This document shows, one piece after another, positions 19,401 to 28,554 of a stretch of DNA of 64,000 nucleotides (within the stretch, counting starts at the first letter, position 1; each line of letters begins with the position of its first letter). The translations under genes and the position numbers were made by a program. Source of the DNA: Gimesia fumaroli. Its GTDB lineage: Bacteria > Planctomycetota > Planctomycetia > Planctomycetales > Planctomycetaceae. Location: positions 1,149,501-1,213,500 of the forward strand of contig NZ_CP037452.1 in the NCBI RefSeq assembly GCF_007754425.1, read 5' to 3'. The notes beneath the pieces were generated by a model. It was not told the origin of the DNA, ran no database searches, and worked only from the letters and a program-made list of their open reading frames with translations.

Positions 19401-20023
19401 AGTGCTACCTTAATTTCGTTATTCAATCAGGTTCATCATGGAACAGGACGTATGAGTGGAATTTTGAGAAATGGGAAACAGACCAGGGGAAATCGCTGCT
19501 TGTTTCTTCACTCTCAGATCTCGAGATTTGTATTACCAGTTTCGTATATGCTGACTCAATCCACCTATTCTGCCACTGTTATGATGGGGAATCAAGGACT
19601 TGATTGGTGGGAAAACAAAAACTGGCAAAGTCTTAATGAAATGAAATTCTCTTCTATGGGCAAAATTTCAGTGCTGCCCCAAGCTGTATAATTGGCAGAT
19701 TCAGCTTAATCTGACTAATGAAATTATATCGAGTTTGGATGCAAAGTACACTCTATTGTGCGAATTCAAGTTCGTGTTGTTCCACTCCTTTGATGGGAAA
19801 CCCCGTCTACCCGCGAAAGTGGAATTCGCGTGAGGGTTGGCTCGCAGAGAGGTTCGCTCTACAATCTAGTTCAATATCAGGTATTCATTCCTGAAGTGCT
19901 CATGCTGTTGTGCTTGAGTCAGCTTCTGTGAAAGGAGTCTGCCTGAGAGTGAAAAATGCGTTTTTTAAGTAGAAAAACGTTAAAAACAACCCCCGCGATT
20001 CCCAATACGGAAATGATCTCAGG
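19401..20023. other. Intergenic region between divergent hsp70-like and phosphohexomutase genes
   Basis: 623 bp without a credible gene. Short open frames here lack a ribosome-binding site and recognisable sequence. A small hairpin, CGCGAA (19812-19817) with TTCGCG (19825-19830), lies in a GC-richer patch (about 19740-19880) whose composition differs from the AT-rich rest. The patch could be an interspersed element or a decayed gene. Promoters for both flanking genes must lie here, but none stands out. Confidence 0.4.
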
Positions 20024-21871
20024 ATGAACGAGCCGTCCCCTTCTTTGGATTCCCAGCAGGCCATCGAAATCGCCCGCTCAGCTGTCACGGAAAAACAACT
20101 TTCTGACTCTGCTTTCACCAATTTGCAGCGCTGGCTTACTGAACCTCAGTACGCTCCTTACCAGGCCGCGCTGTTACAGTTGATTGAAGACAGAGATTTC
20201 GGGACGTTGGATACTTATTTTTGGGAAGTGATTCCCTTCGGAACGGGGGGCCGACGTGGCTTAATGAGCGATCTGGGTTCCGCCACAATCAACGAACGAA
20301 CGATTGCAGAATCGGCTCATGGACTGGCTGCCTATTATAAAAAAGCCTCCGGCAACGAGACCGGAAAAGCAGCTATCGCCCACGATTCACGAATCAATTC
20401 AAATCGCTTTGCCCGCATCGCTGCGAGTGTCATTGCCGCCCATGGATTGACGGTTTATTTTTACAAAACATCACGTTCCACGCCGGAACTTTCTTTCGCA
20501 GTCAGGCATCTTGGCTGTGATGTTGGTGCGATGATCACGGCTTCCCATAACCCCCCCTCGGATAACGGTTTTAAGGCATATTGGTCTACCGGAGGCCAGG
20601 TGCTCCCGCCACACGATCAGGGCATTATTGATGAAGTGTATCAGGCGACTGATGTTCCGATGCTGGACTTCGATCAGGCAGTCGAGCAGGGACTGATCAA
20701 GTATATTGACGAAGATGTTGCCAGTGAATATCGCAGTTCGGTCATCGCACAAAGCCATTCCACTAACCGCGATCTGAATGGGCTGTTTTCGCCCCTCCAT
20801 GGGGTCGGAGAAACATCGGTATTTCATGTTTTACAGCAGGTGGGTTTTGACGGCGTCAAGCGGTTTGAGCCTCAGTGTGAACAGAACGGGAATTTTCCCA
20901 ATGTGCCCGATCAACTTCCTAACCCGGAACGGACAGAAGTCTACCAGCCGGCGATTGCACTGGGCAACGAGACCGGTGCCGAGATTATCCTGGCCAGTGA
21001 TCCGGATGCAGACCGCCTGGGGGTCTGTGCCCGCAACGAGGCAGGGGACTTTGTGCATCTCACGGGAAATCAGGTCGGTGCTTTGCTGGCTGATTATGTG
21101 CTCCAAAAGCGTCACACAGCAGGCACATTGACGCCGGATCATTTTGTGGTCGAGACGATTGTCACAACTCCCTTAATCGCAGCCGTCTCGCGTGCGGCAA
21201 ATGTGCGGATCATTAATAATCTGCTGGTCGGATTTAAGTACATCGCAGAAACGATGGATGAAGAAGGCCCTTGCAAATTTGTGTTTGGTACAGAAGAATC
21301 TCTGGGCTATCTGGCGGGCGAATACTGCCGTGACAAAGATGCCGCCATCGCAGCACTTTGGATCTGTGAACTGGCGGCAGAGCTGAAAAGTGAGGGGAAA
21401 ACACTCCTGAATCGTCTGGATGAGCTGTATATCGAGCATGGGTATCATCTGGAAGGGCAAATATCCAAAACCTGTAAGGGGTCTTCAGGAAATGAACAGA
21501 TCAAGCAATTGATGAAAGCATTTCGCCAGACACCCCCTCAAAAAATGGGAAATCTTACATTTACGCTGGTCAGGGACTATCAAAACCTTGAAATTCGCGC
21601 ATTACCCGAAAATAGCCCGTCCGAGACCTTTTCTAAACCTCAGGGAAATGTTCTGATGTTTGAAGCACAGGCAGAGGGTTCGCCTCTGACTGTACAGCTG
21701 GGAGTGCGACCTTCAGGTACGGAGCCCAAGATCAAGTTCTATTACTTTGCCCAGGCAGGAGTGACGGATCCCGCTCAACTGGCAGAAACTAAAAGTGGGG
21801 TGCTGACGACGATTGAAGGCTTTAAACAGGCTTTGATGGACTGGATTGATCAAACCCTCGAAACCAGTTAA
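20024..21871 (+). CDS. Alpha-D-phosphohexomutase (phosphoglucomutase/phosphomannomutase)
   Basis: 615 residues, longer than the bacterial AlgC type and similar to eukaryotic PGM2-like enzymes. It interconverts hexose 1- and 6-phosphates through a phosphoserine. The catalytic loop ITASHNPPSDNGFKAYW has the Ser at about residue 173. The metal-binding loop DPDADRLGV is near residue 326. The sugar-binding loop GTEESLGY is near 424. The C-terminal phosphate-binding loop RPSGTEPKIKFYY is near 562. About 65 N-terminal residues precede the core. Sugar specificity (glucose, mannose or ribose phosphate) is not determined by these motifs. Confidence 0.92.
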   Translation: MNEPSPSLDSQQAIEIARSAVTEKQLSDSAFTNLQRWLTEPQYAPYQAALLQLIEDRDFGTLDTYFWEVIPFGTGGRRGLMSDLGSATINERTIAESAHGLAAYYKKASGNETGKAAIAHDSRINSNRFARIAASVIAAHGLTVYFYKTSRSTPELSFAVRHLGCDVGAMITASHNPPSDNGFKAYWSTGGQVLPPHDQGIIDEVYQATDVPMLDFDQAVEQGLIKYIDEDVASEYRSSVIAQSHSTNRDLNGLFSPLHGVGETSVFHVLQQVGFDGVKRFEPQCEQNGNFPNVPDQLPNPERTEVYQPAIALGNETGAEIILASDPDADRLGVCARNEAGDFVHLTGNQVGALLADYVLQKRHTAGTLTPDHFVVETIVTTPLIAAVSRAANVRIINNLLVGFKYIAETMDEEGPCKFVFGTEESLGYLAGEYCRDKDAAIAALWICELAAELKSEGKTLLNRLDELYIEHGYHLEGQISKTCKGSSGNEQIKQLMKAFRQTPPQKMGNLTFTLVRDYQNLEIRALPENSPSETFSKPQGNVLMFEAQAEGSPLTVQLGVRPSGTEPKIKFYYFAQAGVTDPAQLAETKSGVLTTIEGFKQALMDWIDQTLETS

Positions 21872-21977
21872 TTTCGCTTCTCAATCAAAACCCGTGCAAA
21901 AAATTCGACGGAATCAAGAATCTTTCGATTGTGTCGTGTCGGTACGGACCTACAATTATAAACATGATTAACATAAA

Positions 21978-22016
21978 TTCTGTGACAAGGGAATTCGTCA
22001 CATATTCCTCACAGAA
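21978..22016. promoter_or_regulatory. Inverted repeat upstream of inositol-phosphate synthase
   Basis: TTCTGTGA (21978-21985) and TCACAGAA (22009-22016) are perfect inverted arms separated by 23 bp. An inner GTGAC/GTCAC pair overlaps. The element is 137 bp upstream of the synthase start. It may be a repressor site or an RNA hairpin in the leader. Confidence 0.4.
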
Positions 22017-22152
22017 ATGAACTTCACATGAAAGCAGCAAACGAATCTGCCAGACCGCGAGTAAAGCAGTCTTTCCTTTGTCTGCTCCCACCTAGCACTA
22101 TATCATCAGTGATTTTAATTGAATCAAATTTAATCAGTTTTCAGGCAACATC

Positions 22153-23367
22153 ATGACGAAACAGCGTATCGGGATTTGGATCATCGGAGCATGGGGTGGC
22201 GTTTCAACGACAGCCGCTATCGGACTGTTATCGCTTCAGAAAGGGCTCACGGGGACCAGCGGACTCGTTTCAGAACATCCTTATTTTGAAAAGCTGGATC
22301 TGGTGGGCTGGGATCAAGTTGTTATCGGCGGACATGAAATCCGCGAGACTTCGTTTGTAGAAGCCGCCAAACATTTCAGCGAAACCTCGGGTGTCTTTCA
22401 TCCGGCTCTACTACAGGCAGTGGAGCCGGAACTCAACGAGTTCGATAAAAATGTGAAGCCGGGAACACTGATTCATGTCGGCGATACGATTCGTTCGTTG
22501 GCCGGTGATTCCGTCAAGCAGTATGACCAGGAATCTCTGCAGGATACGCTGGCACGGCTTTCCGCAGACATGACCGAATTCCAGAAGCAGCATGATCTGG
22601 CACATGTAGTCGTGGTCAATCTGGCCTCAACCGAACCACCGGTCGAAGAATCTGCCAAAGCACTGTCACTGGCTGAGTTGAAAGAACAACTCGCTTCGGC
22701 AGAGACATCGCCGGTTCCCGCCAGTGCCTTGTATGCGATCGCTGCCATGAATGCCGGCTGCTCGCACTTGAACTTCACTCCTTCCGCAGGGACAGACCTG
22801 CCAGCGTTGATTGAGCTGGCGGAAGAGAAACAGATCTTACACGGCGGCCGCGACGGCAAAACCGGCGAAACATTGATGAAGAGTGTGCTTGCCCCCATGT
22901 TTGCTCACCGAAATTTGAATGTGATGAGCTGGGTCGGACATAACATTTTCGGGAACCTGGACGGGAAAGTCCTCGATGATCCAGTCAATAAATCCAACAA
23001 GGTGCATTCCAAAGATCATCTGTTGACGGAAATTCTCGGTTATAAACCACAGACTCTGGTCTCCATTGAATATATTGAATCGATGGGCGATTGGAAAACG
23101 GCCTGGGATCACATTCACTTCAAAGGGTTTCTGGATACAAAAATGTCGCTGCAGTTTACCTGGCAGGGAACGGATTCAGTTCTGGCGGCACCACTGGTGC
23201 TCGATATGGTTCGTTTCACAGAGCGGGAATGGCGTCGTGGCAATCGCAGTGGCGTGATGACGCATTTGAGCTCGTTCTTCAAGAGCCCGATGCAGGCAAC
23301 CACGCCCGAATTTGAGCGTCAGTATCAGCAGCTTGAGGAATGGGCCAACACCGTCTCTGAGGAATAG
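22153..23367 (+). CDS. Inositol-3-phosphate synthase family protein
   Basis: 404 residues. The N-terminus IGIWIIGAWGGVSTTAAIGL is an NAD-binding Rossmann loop. Family landmarks include VVVNLASTEPP, the middle SHLNFTPSAG, then HGGRDGKTGETLMKSVLAPMF and SWVGHNIFGNLDG, then NKSNKVHSKD. The last blocks are characteristic of myo-inositol-1-phosphate synthase, which converts glucose 6-phosphate into inositol phosphate through an NAD-dependent oxidation and ring closure. It is 13 bp upstream of a UbiA-type prenyltransferase, so the two are very probably one operon. That suggests the inositol phosphate, or a related cyclitol, becomes part of a lipid. The exact product is not provable here. Confidence 0.9.
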   Translation: MTKQRIGIWIIGAWGGVSTTAAIGLLSLQKGLTGTSGLVSEHPYFEKLDLVGWDQVVIGGHEIRETSFVEAAKHFSETSGVFHPALLQAVEPELNEFDKNVKPGTLIHVGDTIRSLAGDSVKQYDQESLQDTLARLSADMTEFQKQHDLAHVVVVNLASTEPPVEESAKALSLAELKEQLASAETSPVPASALYAIAAMNAGCSHLNFTPSAGTDLPALIELAEEKQILHGGRDGKTGETLMKSVLAPMFAHRNLNVMSWVGHNIFGNLDGKVLDDPVNKSNKVHSKDHLLTEILGYKPQTLVSIEYIESMGDWKTAWDHIHFKGFLDTKMSLQFTWQGTDSVLAAPLVLDMVRFTEREWRRGNRSGVMTHLSSFFKSPMQATTPEFERQYQQLEEWANTVSEE

Positions 23368-23380
23368 AATCAACGTCAAC

Positions 23381-24280
23381 ATGAAGAAGTGTCTGGCTTA
23401 CTTTCAATTGATGCGTCTGCCTGCTGTCTTTACAGCGATGTCAGATATCATTCTCGGCTTTTTGCTGACACACGGTTCGTTCAATCCACCGGTCTCATTT
23501 GCATTACTGTTGGTCGCCTCTGCCGGTCTGTATCTTTCAGGCATGGTGTTCAATGATGTATTCGACCGGAAAGTCGATGCGGAAGAACGTCCTTCGCGGC
23601 CCATTCCTTCCGGACGCATCTCGACTCAAAAAGCAGCTGCCTTAGGTGGCTTACTGATGCTGGCAGGCGTTGGTGCCGCGCAGACGGTTGGTAAACAGAG
23701 CCTGATTGTCGCTGGTCTGCTGGTCGTGGCCATACTCGGTTATGACACGATTCTGAAAAAAACGTTTCTGGGCCCGGTGATGATGGGCATCTGTCGTTTT
23801 CTGAACGTGATGCTGGGGGCGAGTGCTGTCGCACGCGAAATCAATCTGTGGGTCAAACCACAACTCCGCATCGCCGCCGCTCTCGGTCTGTTTATTTTGG
23901 GACTCACCTGGTTCGCGCGGATGGAAGCCAAACAGAGTCATCGGGGACATTTAATTGGTGGTATGCTGGTGATCAATGCAGGGCTCGGTGCACTGGTCTG
24001 GATGTTGGCGACTTATCCCTGGCCTCAACAGATTAATCTGACGATGGTGTTGGCAGCGATCGGCGTGGTGATACTGACGATCAATCGGCGTCTGGTTCAG
24101 GCCGTTTTGAATCCGGTGCCGCAAAATGTTCAGATCGCGGTCAAAACCATGCTCACTTCTTACGTGATGCTAAACGCGATCCTGGTCTTTGTCTGGACCG
24201 CGAACCCGCAGTATGCCATTATCACTGCAGCGTTACTGCTTCCGACAATTCTACTCTCCCGCTGGATGTCGGTCACCTGA
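23381..24280 (+). CDS. UbiA-family prenyltransferase
   Basis: 299 residues, with about eight or nine membrane helices. The ATG at 23381 follows the stop of the inositol-phosphate synthase by 13 bp. The prenyl-diphosphate-binding motif NDxxDxxxD is present as NDVFDRKVD at residues 58-66, followed by EERPSRPIPSGRIS, typical of the superfamily. The second Asp-rich loop appears only as LGYDTILKKTF, so that site is weaker than in quinone-type enzymes. UbiA proteins attach isoprenoid chains to aromatic or polyol acceptors. With the adjacent synthase, an inositol- or cyclitol-linked prenyl lipid is a reasonable hypothesis. Confidence 0.85.
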   Translation: MKKCLAYFQLMRLPAVFTAMSDIILGFLLTHGSFNPPVSFALLLVASAGLYLSGMVFNDVFDRKVDAEERPSRPIPSGRISTQKAAALGGLLMLAGVGAAQTVGKQSLIVAGLLVVAILGYDTILKKTFLGPVMMGICRFLNVMLGASAVAREINLWVKPQLRIAAALGLFILGLTWFARMEAKQSHRGHLIGGMLVINAGLGALVWMLATYPWPQQINLTMVLAAIGVVILTINRRLVQAVLNPVPQNVQIAVKTMLTSYVMLNAILVFVWTANPQYAIITAALLLPTILLSRWMSVT

Positions 24281-24288
24281 TTCAGCGG

Positions 24289-24558
24289 CTACATGGCTGG
24301 CTGAAATCCCATCACCTGATAACGGGCCAGTTCCATTGTGTCTGTCATTTTGATTGCACAGATCGCTTCGTAAGACAGCATCACTTTCCGTGCGCCCAGC
24401 GAATCCGGTTTATCGCGTTCGAACAGCACGACGCCTGTCGAAAGTAAAAAGTTCTGAAACGGGATGGATTCCTGGTACGTGGTGACCACGATTCCCGATT
24501 TGGGGATGACTTCCGGCCAGTTTTCCAGGATGGAACGCCAACTTTCTGCGCTTTGCAT
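24289..24558 (-). CDS. Small protein of unknown function
   Basis: 89 residues from the ATG at 24558, preceded by a purine-rich AAAGAGAGAG site. An upstream start in the same frame would add 14 residues but has poorer context. The sequence is compact and mixed alpha/beta (WPEVIPKSGIVVTTYQESIPFQNFLL, ARKVMLSYEAICAIKM) with no signal peptide, membrane segment or Cys cluster. I do not recognise the family. Its stop lies 9 bp from the end of the UbiA gene on the other strand, so the two are convergent. Confidence 0.65.
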   Translation of the reverse strand: MQSAESWRSILENWPEVIPKSGIVVTTYQESIPFQNFLLSTGVVLFERDKPDSLGARKVMLSYEAICAIKMTDTMELARYQVMGFQPAM

Positions 24559-24764
24559 AATCTCTCTCTTTAGTAAGTGGTCGAGAAAAAACTCATTCAC
24601 AACGCGAAAGATAGGATTTCAGAATCAATTGGGCAAGAGGAACATTTTCCACCAACGGGATTTTCCTCGGTTTTCAGACGGCCATGCACACGATATGATT
24701 CCACAGGCGTGCGTCGTGCCTGTATCGATCACATGGATGAATTCCTTTCAGAAAACGACCTTCC

Positions 24765-26000
24765 TTGAATCATAAACGAGAACCTGCTGCCATCGCATTT
24801 GGCGAATTTGTAGCCTTGATGGCTTCGATGCAGTCATTGGTAGCCTTATCGATTGATGCCATGCTGCCTGCACTGACCGAAATTGGTCAGGAACTGGGGG
24901 CCAAAGCAGTCAACGACAGCCAGTTGATCGTCACCATTCTGTTTCTGGGGCTGGCGTTCGGGCAGGGCATTTATGGGCCTTTATCTGATACAACGGGGCG
25001 AAAGCCGGCTGTGTATCTTGGTTTTAGCCTGTTTCTGGCGGGATGTTGTCTGTCTCTGTTTGCAACGGATCTGACTGTAATGCTTTGCGGCCGATTCCTG
25101 CAGGGACTGGGGCTGGCGGGGCCGCGGTGTGTGATTGTGGCGATTGTCCGCGATCAATATGAAGGTCCCGCGATGGCGCGGGTCATGTCGTTCGTAATGA
25201 CGATCTTTATTTTCGTGCCAGCCATCGCGCCAACGCTGGGGCAAGGCATCTTGCTGCTGGCGCACTGGCGGACGATCTTCGCCGCGCTGCTGGGATGTGG
25301 CCTGCTGACGCTGACCTGGTTTGCATTGCGGCTGCCTGAAACGTTGGCAGTGGAACATCGGATTCCGTTTTCCCTGGGACGAATTTATCGCGCCATACGT
25401 GAAGTCTGTTCGCACCGGGTTTCCCTGGGGTATACGATTTCGCTAGGCTTGATTACAAGTGCCTTCCTGGGATACCTGAGTTCGGCGCAACTCATCTTTC
25501 AGAAACAGTACGAACTGGGAACGATGTTTCCGCTTTATTTTGCGATTCTGGCGCTGTGTATCGGCGGGGCCTCATTTGTAAACGGCCGACTGGTAGGACG
25601 ATTCGGGATGCACCATCTGACGCGCTGGTCCAAACGAATTTCGACTGTCATTTCCATTTTGTTTTTTCTGTACGTGCTCTCTGTCGGCGGGCATCCGCCG
25701 CTCTGGGCCATGATGGGGTATATGATGACCATTCTGTTCTGCTTTGGGATCATGTACGGAAATTTGAACGCGCTGGCGATGGAGCCGCTCGGGCATATTG
25801 CCGGCGTAGGATCCGCGGTGATGGGGGCGCTGTCCACGTTGATTGCCGTTCCTTGTGGCATTTTGATTGGTCACAGTTTTAATGGCACCGTGATCCCTGT
25901 GATTAGCGGGTTTGCGGTCTCGGGCGTGCTGATCACGCTGGTGATGCATTGGGTGGAATCAAAAGCAGAAACCCCTGAGGCAGAAGGAAATGCTAATTAG
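24765..26000 (+). CDS. MFS multidrug efflux transporter, Bcr/CflA type
   Basis: 411 residues from a TTG at 24765; no in-frame ATG lies closer upstream. Twelve hydrophobic segments are visible. The start region EFVALMASMQSLVALSIDAMLPAL is characteristic of Bcr/CflA proteins. Motif A is present after TM2 (GPLSDTTGRKPAVYLG), and FLQGLGLAGPRCVIVAIVRDQ corresponds to TM4 and motif C. These proton-driven exporters act on drugs such as bicyclomycin, chloramphenicol or sulfonamides; the substrate is not predictable. It stands alone, with about 120 bp before the CHAD gene. Confidence 0.88.
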   Translation: MNHKREPAAIAFGEFVALMASMQSLVALSIDAMLPALTEIGQELGAKAVNDSQLIVTILFLGLAFGQGIYGPLSDTTGRKPAVYLGFSLFLAGCCLSLFATDLTVMLCGRFLQGLGLAGPRCVIVAIVRDQYEGPAMARVMSFVMTIFIFVPAIAPTLGQGILLLAHWRTIFAALLGCGLLTLTWFALRLPETLAVEHRIPFSLGRIYRAIREVCSHRVSLGYTISLGLITSAFLGYLSSAQLIFQKQYELGTMFPLYFAILALCIGGASFVNGRLVGRFGMHHLTRWSKRISTVISILFFLYVLSVGGHPPLWAMMGYMMTILFCFGIMYGNLNALAMEPLGHIAGVGSAVMGALSTLIAVPCGILIGHSFNGTVIPVISGFAVSGVLITLVMHWVESKAETPEAEGNAN

Positions 26001-26121
26001 AACAGGCCATCCGGGACTTTGATCGGATCGACCGGTTAAAATTGGCAGACGTTTATGGTATGGTTCGAAAGTGGCGCAGTTCTCTGATTCAATTTTGCAA
26101 AAAGAACACTCGGGTTATGTA

Positions 26122-27057
26122 ATGGGATATCAATTCAAGCAGCAGGAATCACTGGCGAGCGGAGTCAGACGGATTGCTGGAGAGCAATTGAGTCAGGCGA
26201 TTCGAGAGTTGAAGAATGCGGAACAGAACCCGCACCAGACAATTCACGAGGTACGGAAACATTTCAAGAAATTGCGTGGTTTAATTCGTCTGGTTCGTTA
26301 TGGATTAGGCAATGACTATGCGCGGCTGAATGTCTGGTTCCGGGATGCCGGGCGGCGTCTGTCGCGCGTCAGAGACGCCGAGTCGATGCTGGAATCGCTG
26401 CAGAAACTGAAAGACCGTTTTTCCGATCCCGAATATGGAACGCTGTTTTCCGAATTCGAAAATCGGTTTCTTGCCCGGAAACAAAAGCTGGTGGAAGAAT
26501 GGATTGATCTGGATTCTGAGCTACAAACTCTCTTACTGCAACTGGAAACAGAACGGGAAGCCGTTCAAGGCTGGAAGATCAATGGGAAAGCGGCGAAGAT
26601 AATTCGTGATGGTTTGCAACAGACCTACCAACGGGGTTCAGAAGCATTAGCCATACTGCATCAGAGTCCGAATGATGAGCTGTTTCATGAGTGCCGCAAG
26701 CGGAGCAAGTATCATCTGTATCATATGCGGCTCATCAATGCTGCATGGCAGCCGATATTGACGGCTCGTATTTCAGAACTGGACCTGCTGAATGATTATC
26801 TGGGCGATGATCATGATCTGACAGTGATGACACAACTGATTACAAGTGAAGCAGACTCCTTCGGTTCCTCTGCGAATGTGGAGCAACTTCTGTCGCTGAT
26901 CGGTCAACAGAGGCATGCTCTACAGGCATCAGCGTTTCAGATGGCAGATCGCATTTTTACCGAGAAACCAAGGGCGTTTGCCCGGCGGATGCAGGGCTAC
27001 TGGAATCTCTGGCGCGATCAGGGCGGTGGTTCATCCGGTGCAAGTGACAGCGAGTAA
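26122..27057 (+). CDS. CHAD domain protein
   Basis: 311 residues from the ATG at 26122, which gives the usual family start MGYQFKQQESLASGVRRIAGEQL. A GTG at 26071 would add 17 residues. CHAD domains are helical bundles with conserved His and basic residues that bind inorganic polyphosphate. Visible landmarks are IHEVRKHFKKLRGLIRLVR, then FRDAGRRLSRVRDAESML, then FHECRKRSKYHLYHMRL and LNDYLGDDHDL. The N-terminal CYTH phosphatase domain that often accompanies CHAD is absent, so this is a stand-alone CHAD protein. It probably associates with polyphosphate granules. Confidence 0.88.
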   Translation: MGYQFKQQESLASGVRRIAGEQLSQAIRELKNAEQNPHQTIHEVRKHFKKLRGLIRLVRYGLGNDYARLNVWFRDAGRRLSRVRDAESMLESLQKLKDRFSDPEYGTLFSEFENRFLARKQKLVEEWIDLDSELQTLLLQLETEREAVQGWKINGKAAKIIRDGLQQTYQRGSEALAILHQSPNDELFHECRKRSKYHLYHMRLINAAWQPILTARISELDLLNDYLGDDHDLTVMTQLITSEADSFGSSANVEQLLSLIGQQRHALQASAFQMADRIFTEKPRAFARRMQGYWNLWRDQGGGSSGASDSE

Positions 27058-27188
27058 TTTGGGACGGTTCTTGAATTGCCCCCTCTTTCCGATTACAGTG
27101 ATCTCAGCGGTCAGATTCAAAATTTCATAGTCGCATGGTGCGTTGGAGTGTGGGCTATGTCAGGAAGTTGGGAAATCGAGGAACCAGC

Positions 27189-27836
27189 ATGGATTCAACA
27201 GAGCGCAACGAAACATCACAAGTAACGTCAGAGGCAGGCTCTAGTGAGGAATTGACCCGCACACCCATGATTGTCAGAGGGCTGGTGTTTGCATTACTGG
27301 TTATTGTGTTGATTAGCGTTTTTTCGGAGCAAATCACCCAACCCCAATCCAAAGAGCCTTCTTTTAAGGAAGACTTACAGAAGCTGGGTCTGGCGTATCA
27401 CGAATTTCATCGGGTTCGCGAACAGTCGCCAGCCAGCATGGATGAACTAAAAGACTTTCTGGACAATCCGCCACCTCCGCCAAAAGCACAGGGCATCGTT
27501 CCCCCCGATCCTGTTGCCGTCATCTTGCTACCCGATTCCTTAATCCAACAGATTCGCGAGGGGAGTCTGGTGGTTATCTGGTCGGCCACTTTAACGGACT
27601 CTGGTCAGGAAAATGATCAATATCTGCTGGCGTATAAAGCTGATATCGGCGAAAATGGCGGACTTGCATTGACGGCCGCAGGACGTGCAGTGGAACTGAC
27701 GGCGGAAGAATTCAAGAAGTTTCCGCTGGTGCAGACAGAACAGCCGGACAACAAGGAACCAGAGACAAAACAGGCTGAGTCTGAAAAGTCTGAGCAGAAT
27801 GAGCCAGAATCAAACGAGACGCAGGGGAAAGAATAA
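27189..27836 (+). CDS. Single-pass membrane protein, unknown function
   Basis: 215 residues from the ATG at 27189 (GAGGAA upstream). An earlier in-frame start would add 18 residues. An N-terminal Ser/Thr/Glu-rich tail of about 25 residues precedes one membrane helix (IVRGLVFALLVIVLISVF). The remainder is predicted outside: DLQKLGLAYHEFHRVREQSPASMDEL resembles the region after the pilin helix in DUF1559-type proteins, followed by a Pro-rich stretch. The C-terminal 35 residues are Glu/Gln/Lys-rich and low in complexity. The function is unknown. It converges with the GNAT gene on the opposite strand (10 bp between ends). Confidence 0.7.
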   Translation: MDSTERNETSQVTSEAGSSEELTRTPMIVRGLVFALLVIVLISVFSEQITQPQSKEPSFKEDLQKLGLAYHEFHRVREQSPASMDELKDFLDNPPPPPKAQGIVPPDPVAVILLPDSLIQQIREGSLVVIWSATLTDSGQENDQYLLAYKADIGENGGLALTAAGRAVELTAEEFKKFPLVQTEQPDNKEPETKQAESEKSEQNEPESNETQGKE

Positions 27837-27846
27837 ACGCGGTGTT

Positions 27847-28356
27847 TTATTCTGCTTCCGGAATCCGCAGCAGGGAAATCAGCAGCCCGCGCTTTTTTCC
27901 CTTTACTTCTGCAATTTCAGGCAGGTGTCCGCAGACTTCGAACCCGAATTTTTCATTCAGGTGTCTTGTGCCCTCATTATGATCAAAGTGCATTCCCAGG
28001 AGCGTTGTAATTCCCAGAGCAGGGCAGGCGTCGATCATTTTCTGTAACAGAAACGATCCCAGCCCCTGCTTTTGATGTGAACTGGCCAGATACAGACTGA
28101 CTTCCGCCGTCTTGTCATACGCAGGGCGGCCCGCATAGAACGAACTCACATAAATGCAGCCTACAATCTGGCCCGTTTCATCCTCCGCCACCCAGATCGG
28201 CCGTTTGTCCGGCGAGAACTGCGCAAACCACTGCAGCCGACTTTCCACCGTGATCGGTTTGGTATCGGCTGTTGCCGTCCCGGCGGGAATCGATTGATTA
28301 TATATCTCAACTATCGCAGGCAGGTCATCAATGGTCGCATCGCGTGTGGTGATCAT
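27847..28356 (-). CDS. GNAT N-acetyltransferase, phosphinothricin-acetyltransferase-like
   Basis: 169 residues, the normal length. ITTRDATIDDLPAIVEIYNQSI at the start, AEVSLYLASSHQKQGLGSFLL (the acetyl-CoA-binding motif A with Q-x-x-G-x-G/A as QKQGLG) and FEVCGHLPEIAEVKG near the end follow the Pat/Bar-like branch of GNAT. It transfers an acetyl group from acetyl-CoA to an amine, and the natural substrate is not known. It is divergent from the DUF1569 gene, with about 200 bp between the starts. Confidence 0.85.
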   Translation of the reverse strand: MITTRDATIDDLPAIVEIYNQSIPAGTATADTKPITVESRLQWFAQFSPDKRPIWVAEDETGQIVGCIYVSSFYAGRPAYDKTAEVSLYLASSHQKQGLGSFLLQKMIDACPALGITTLLGMHFDHNEGTRHLNEKFGFEVCGHLPEIAEVKGKKRGLLISLLRIPEAE

Positions 28357-28433
28357 GGTTGTCTATTTCCAAATCAAAGTATCAACGGCACCATCTGAAG
28401 GTTTGAAAAATATGAAAAACCAGTCGAAACTCC

Positions 28434-28464
28434 TGTAGTTGACTGTTTGAAAAAGTATACTACA
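28434..28464. promoter_or_regulatory. Inverted repeat in the GNAT/DUF1569 divergent region
   Basis: TGTAGT (28434-28439) and ACTACA (28459-28464) are inverted with 19 bp between. A -10-like TATACT (28456-28461) overlaps the right arm. The short arms make this a weak operator candidate. Confidence 0.25.
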
Positions 28465-28554
28465 ACTCTCTAACGGAGCGTAGGCAAGAATTCAGATCAA
28501 TAAACTGAATTCTGTATTGAGAATTGAATGAAAGTGAATTGAGAGAAACGTCTG

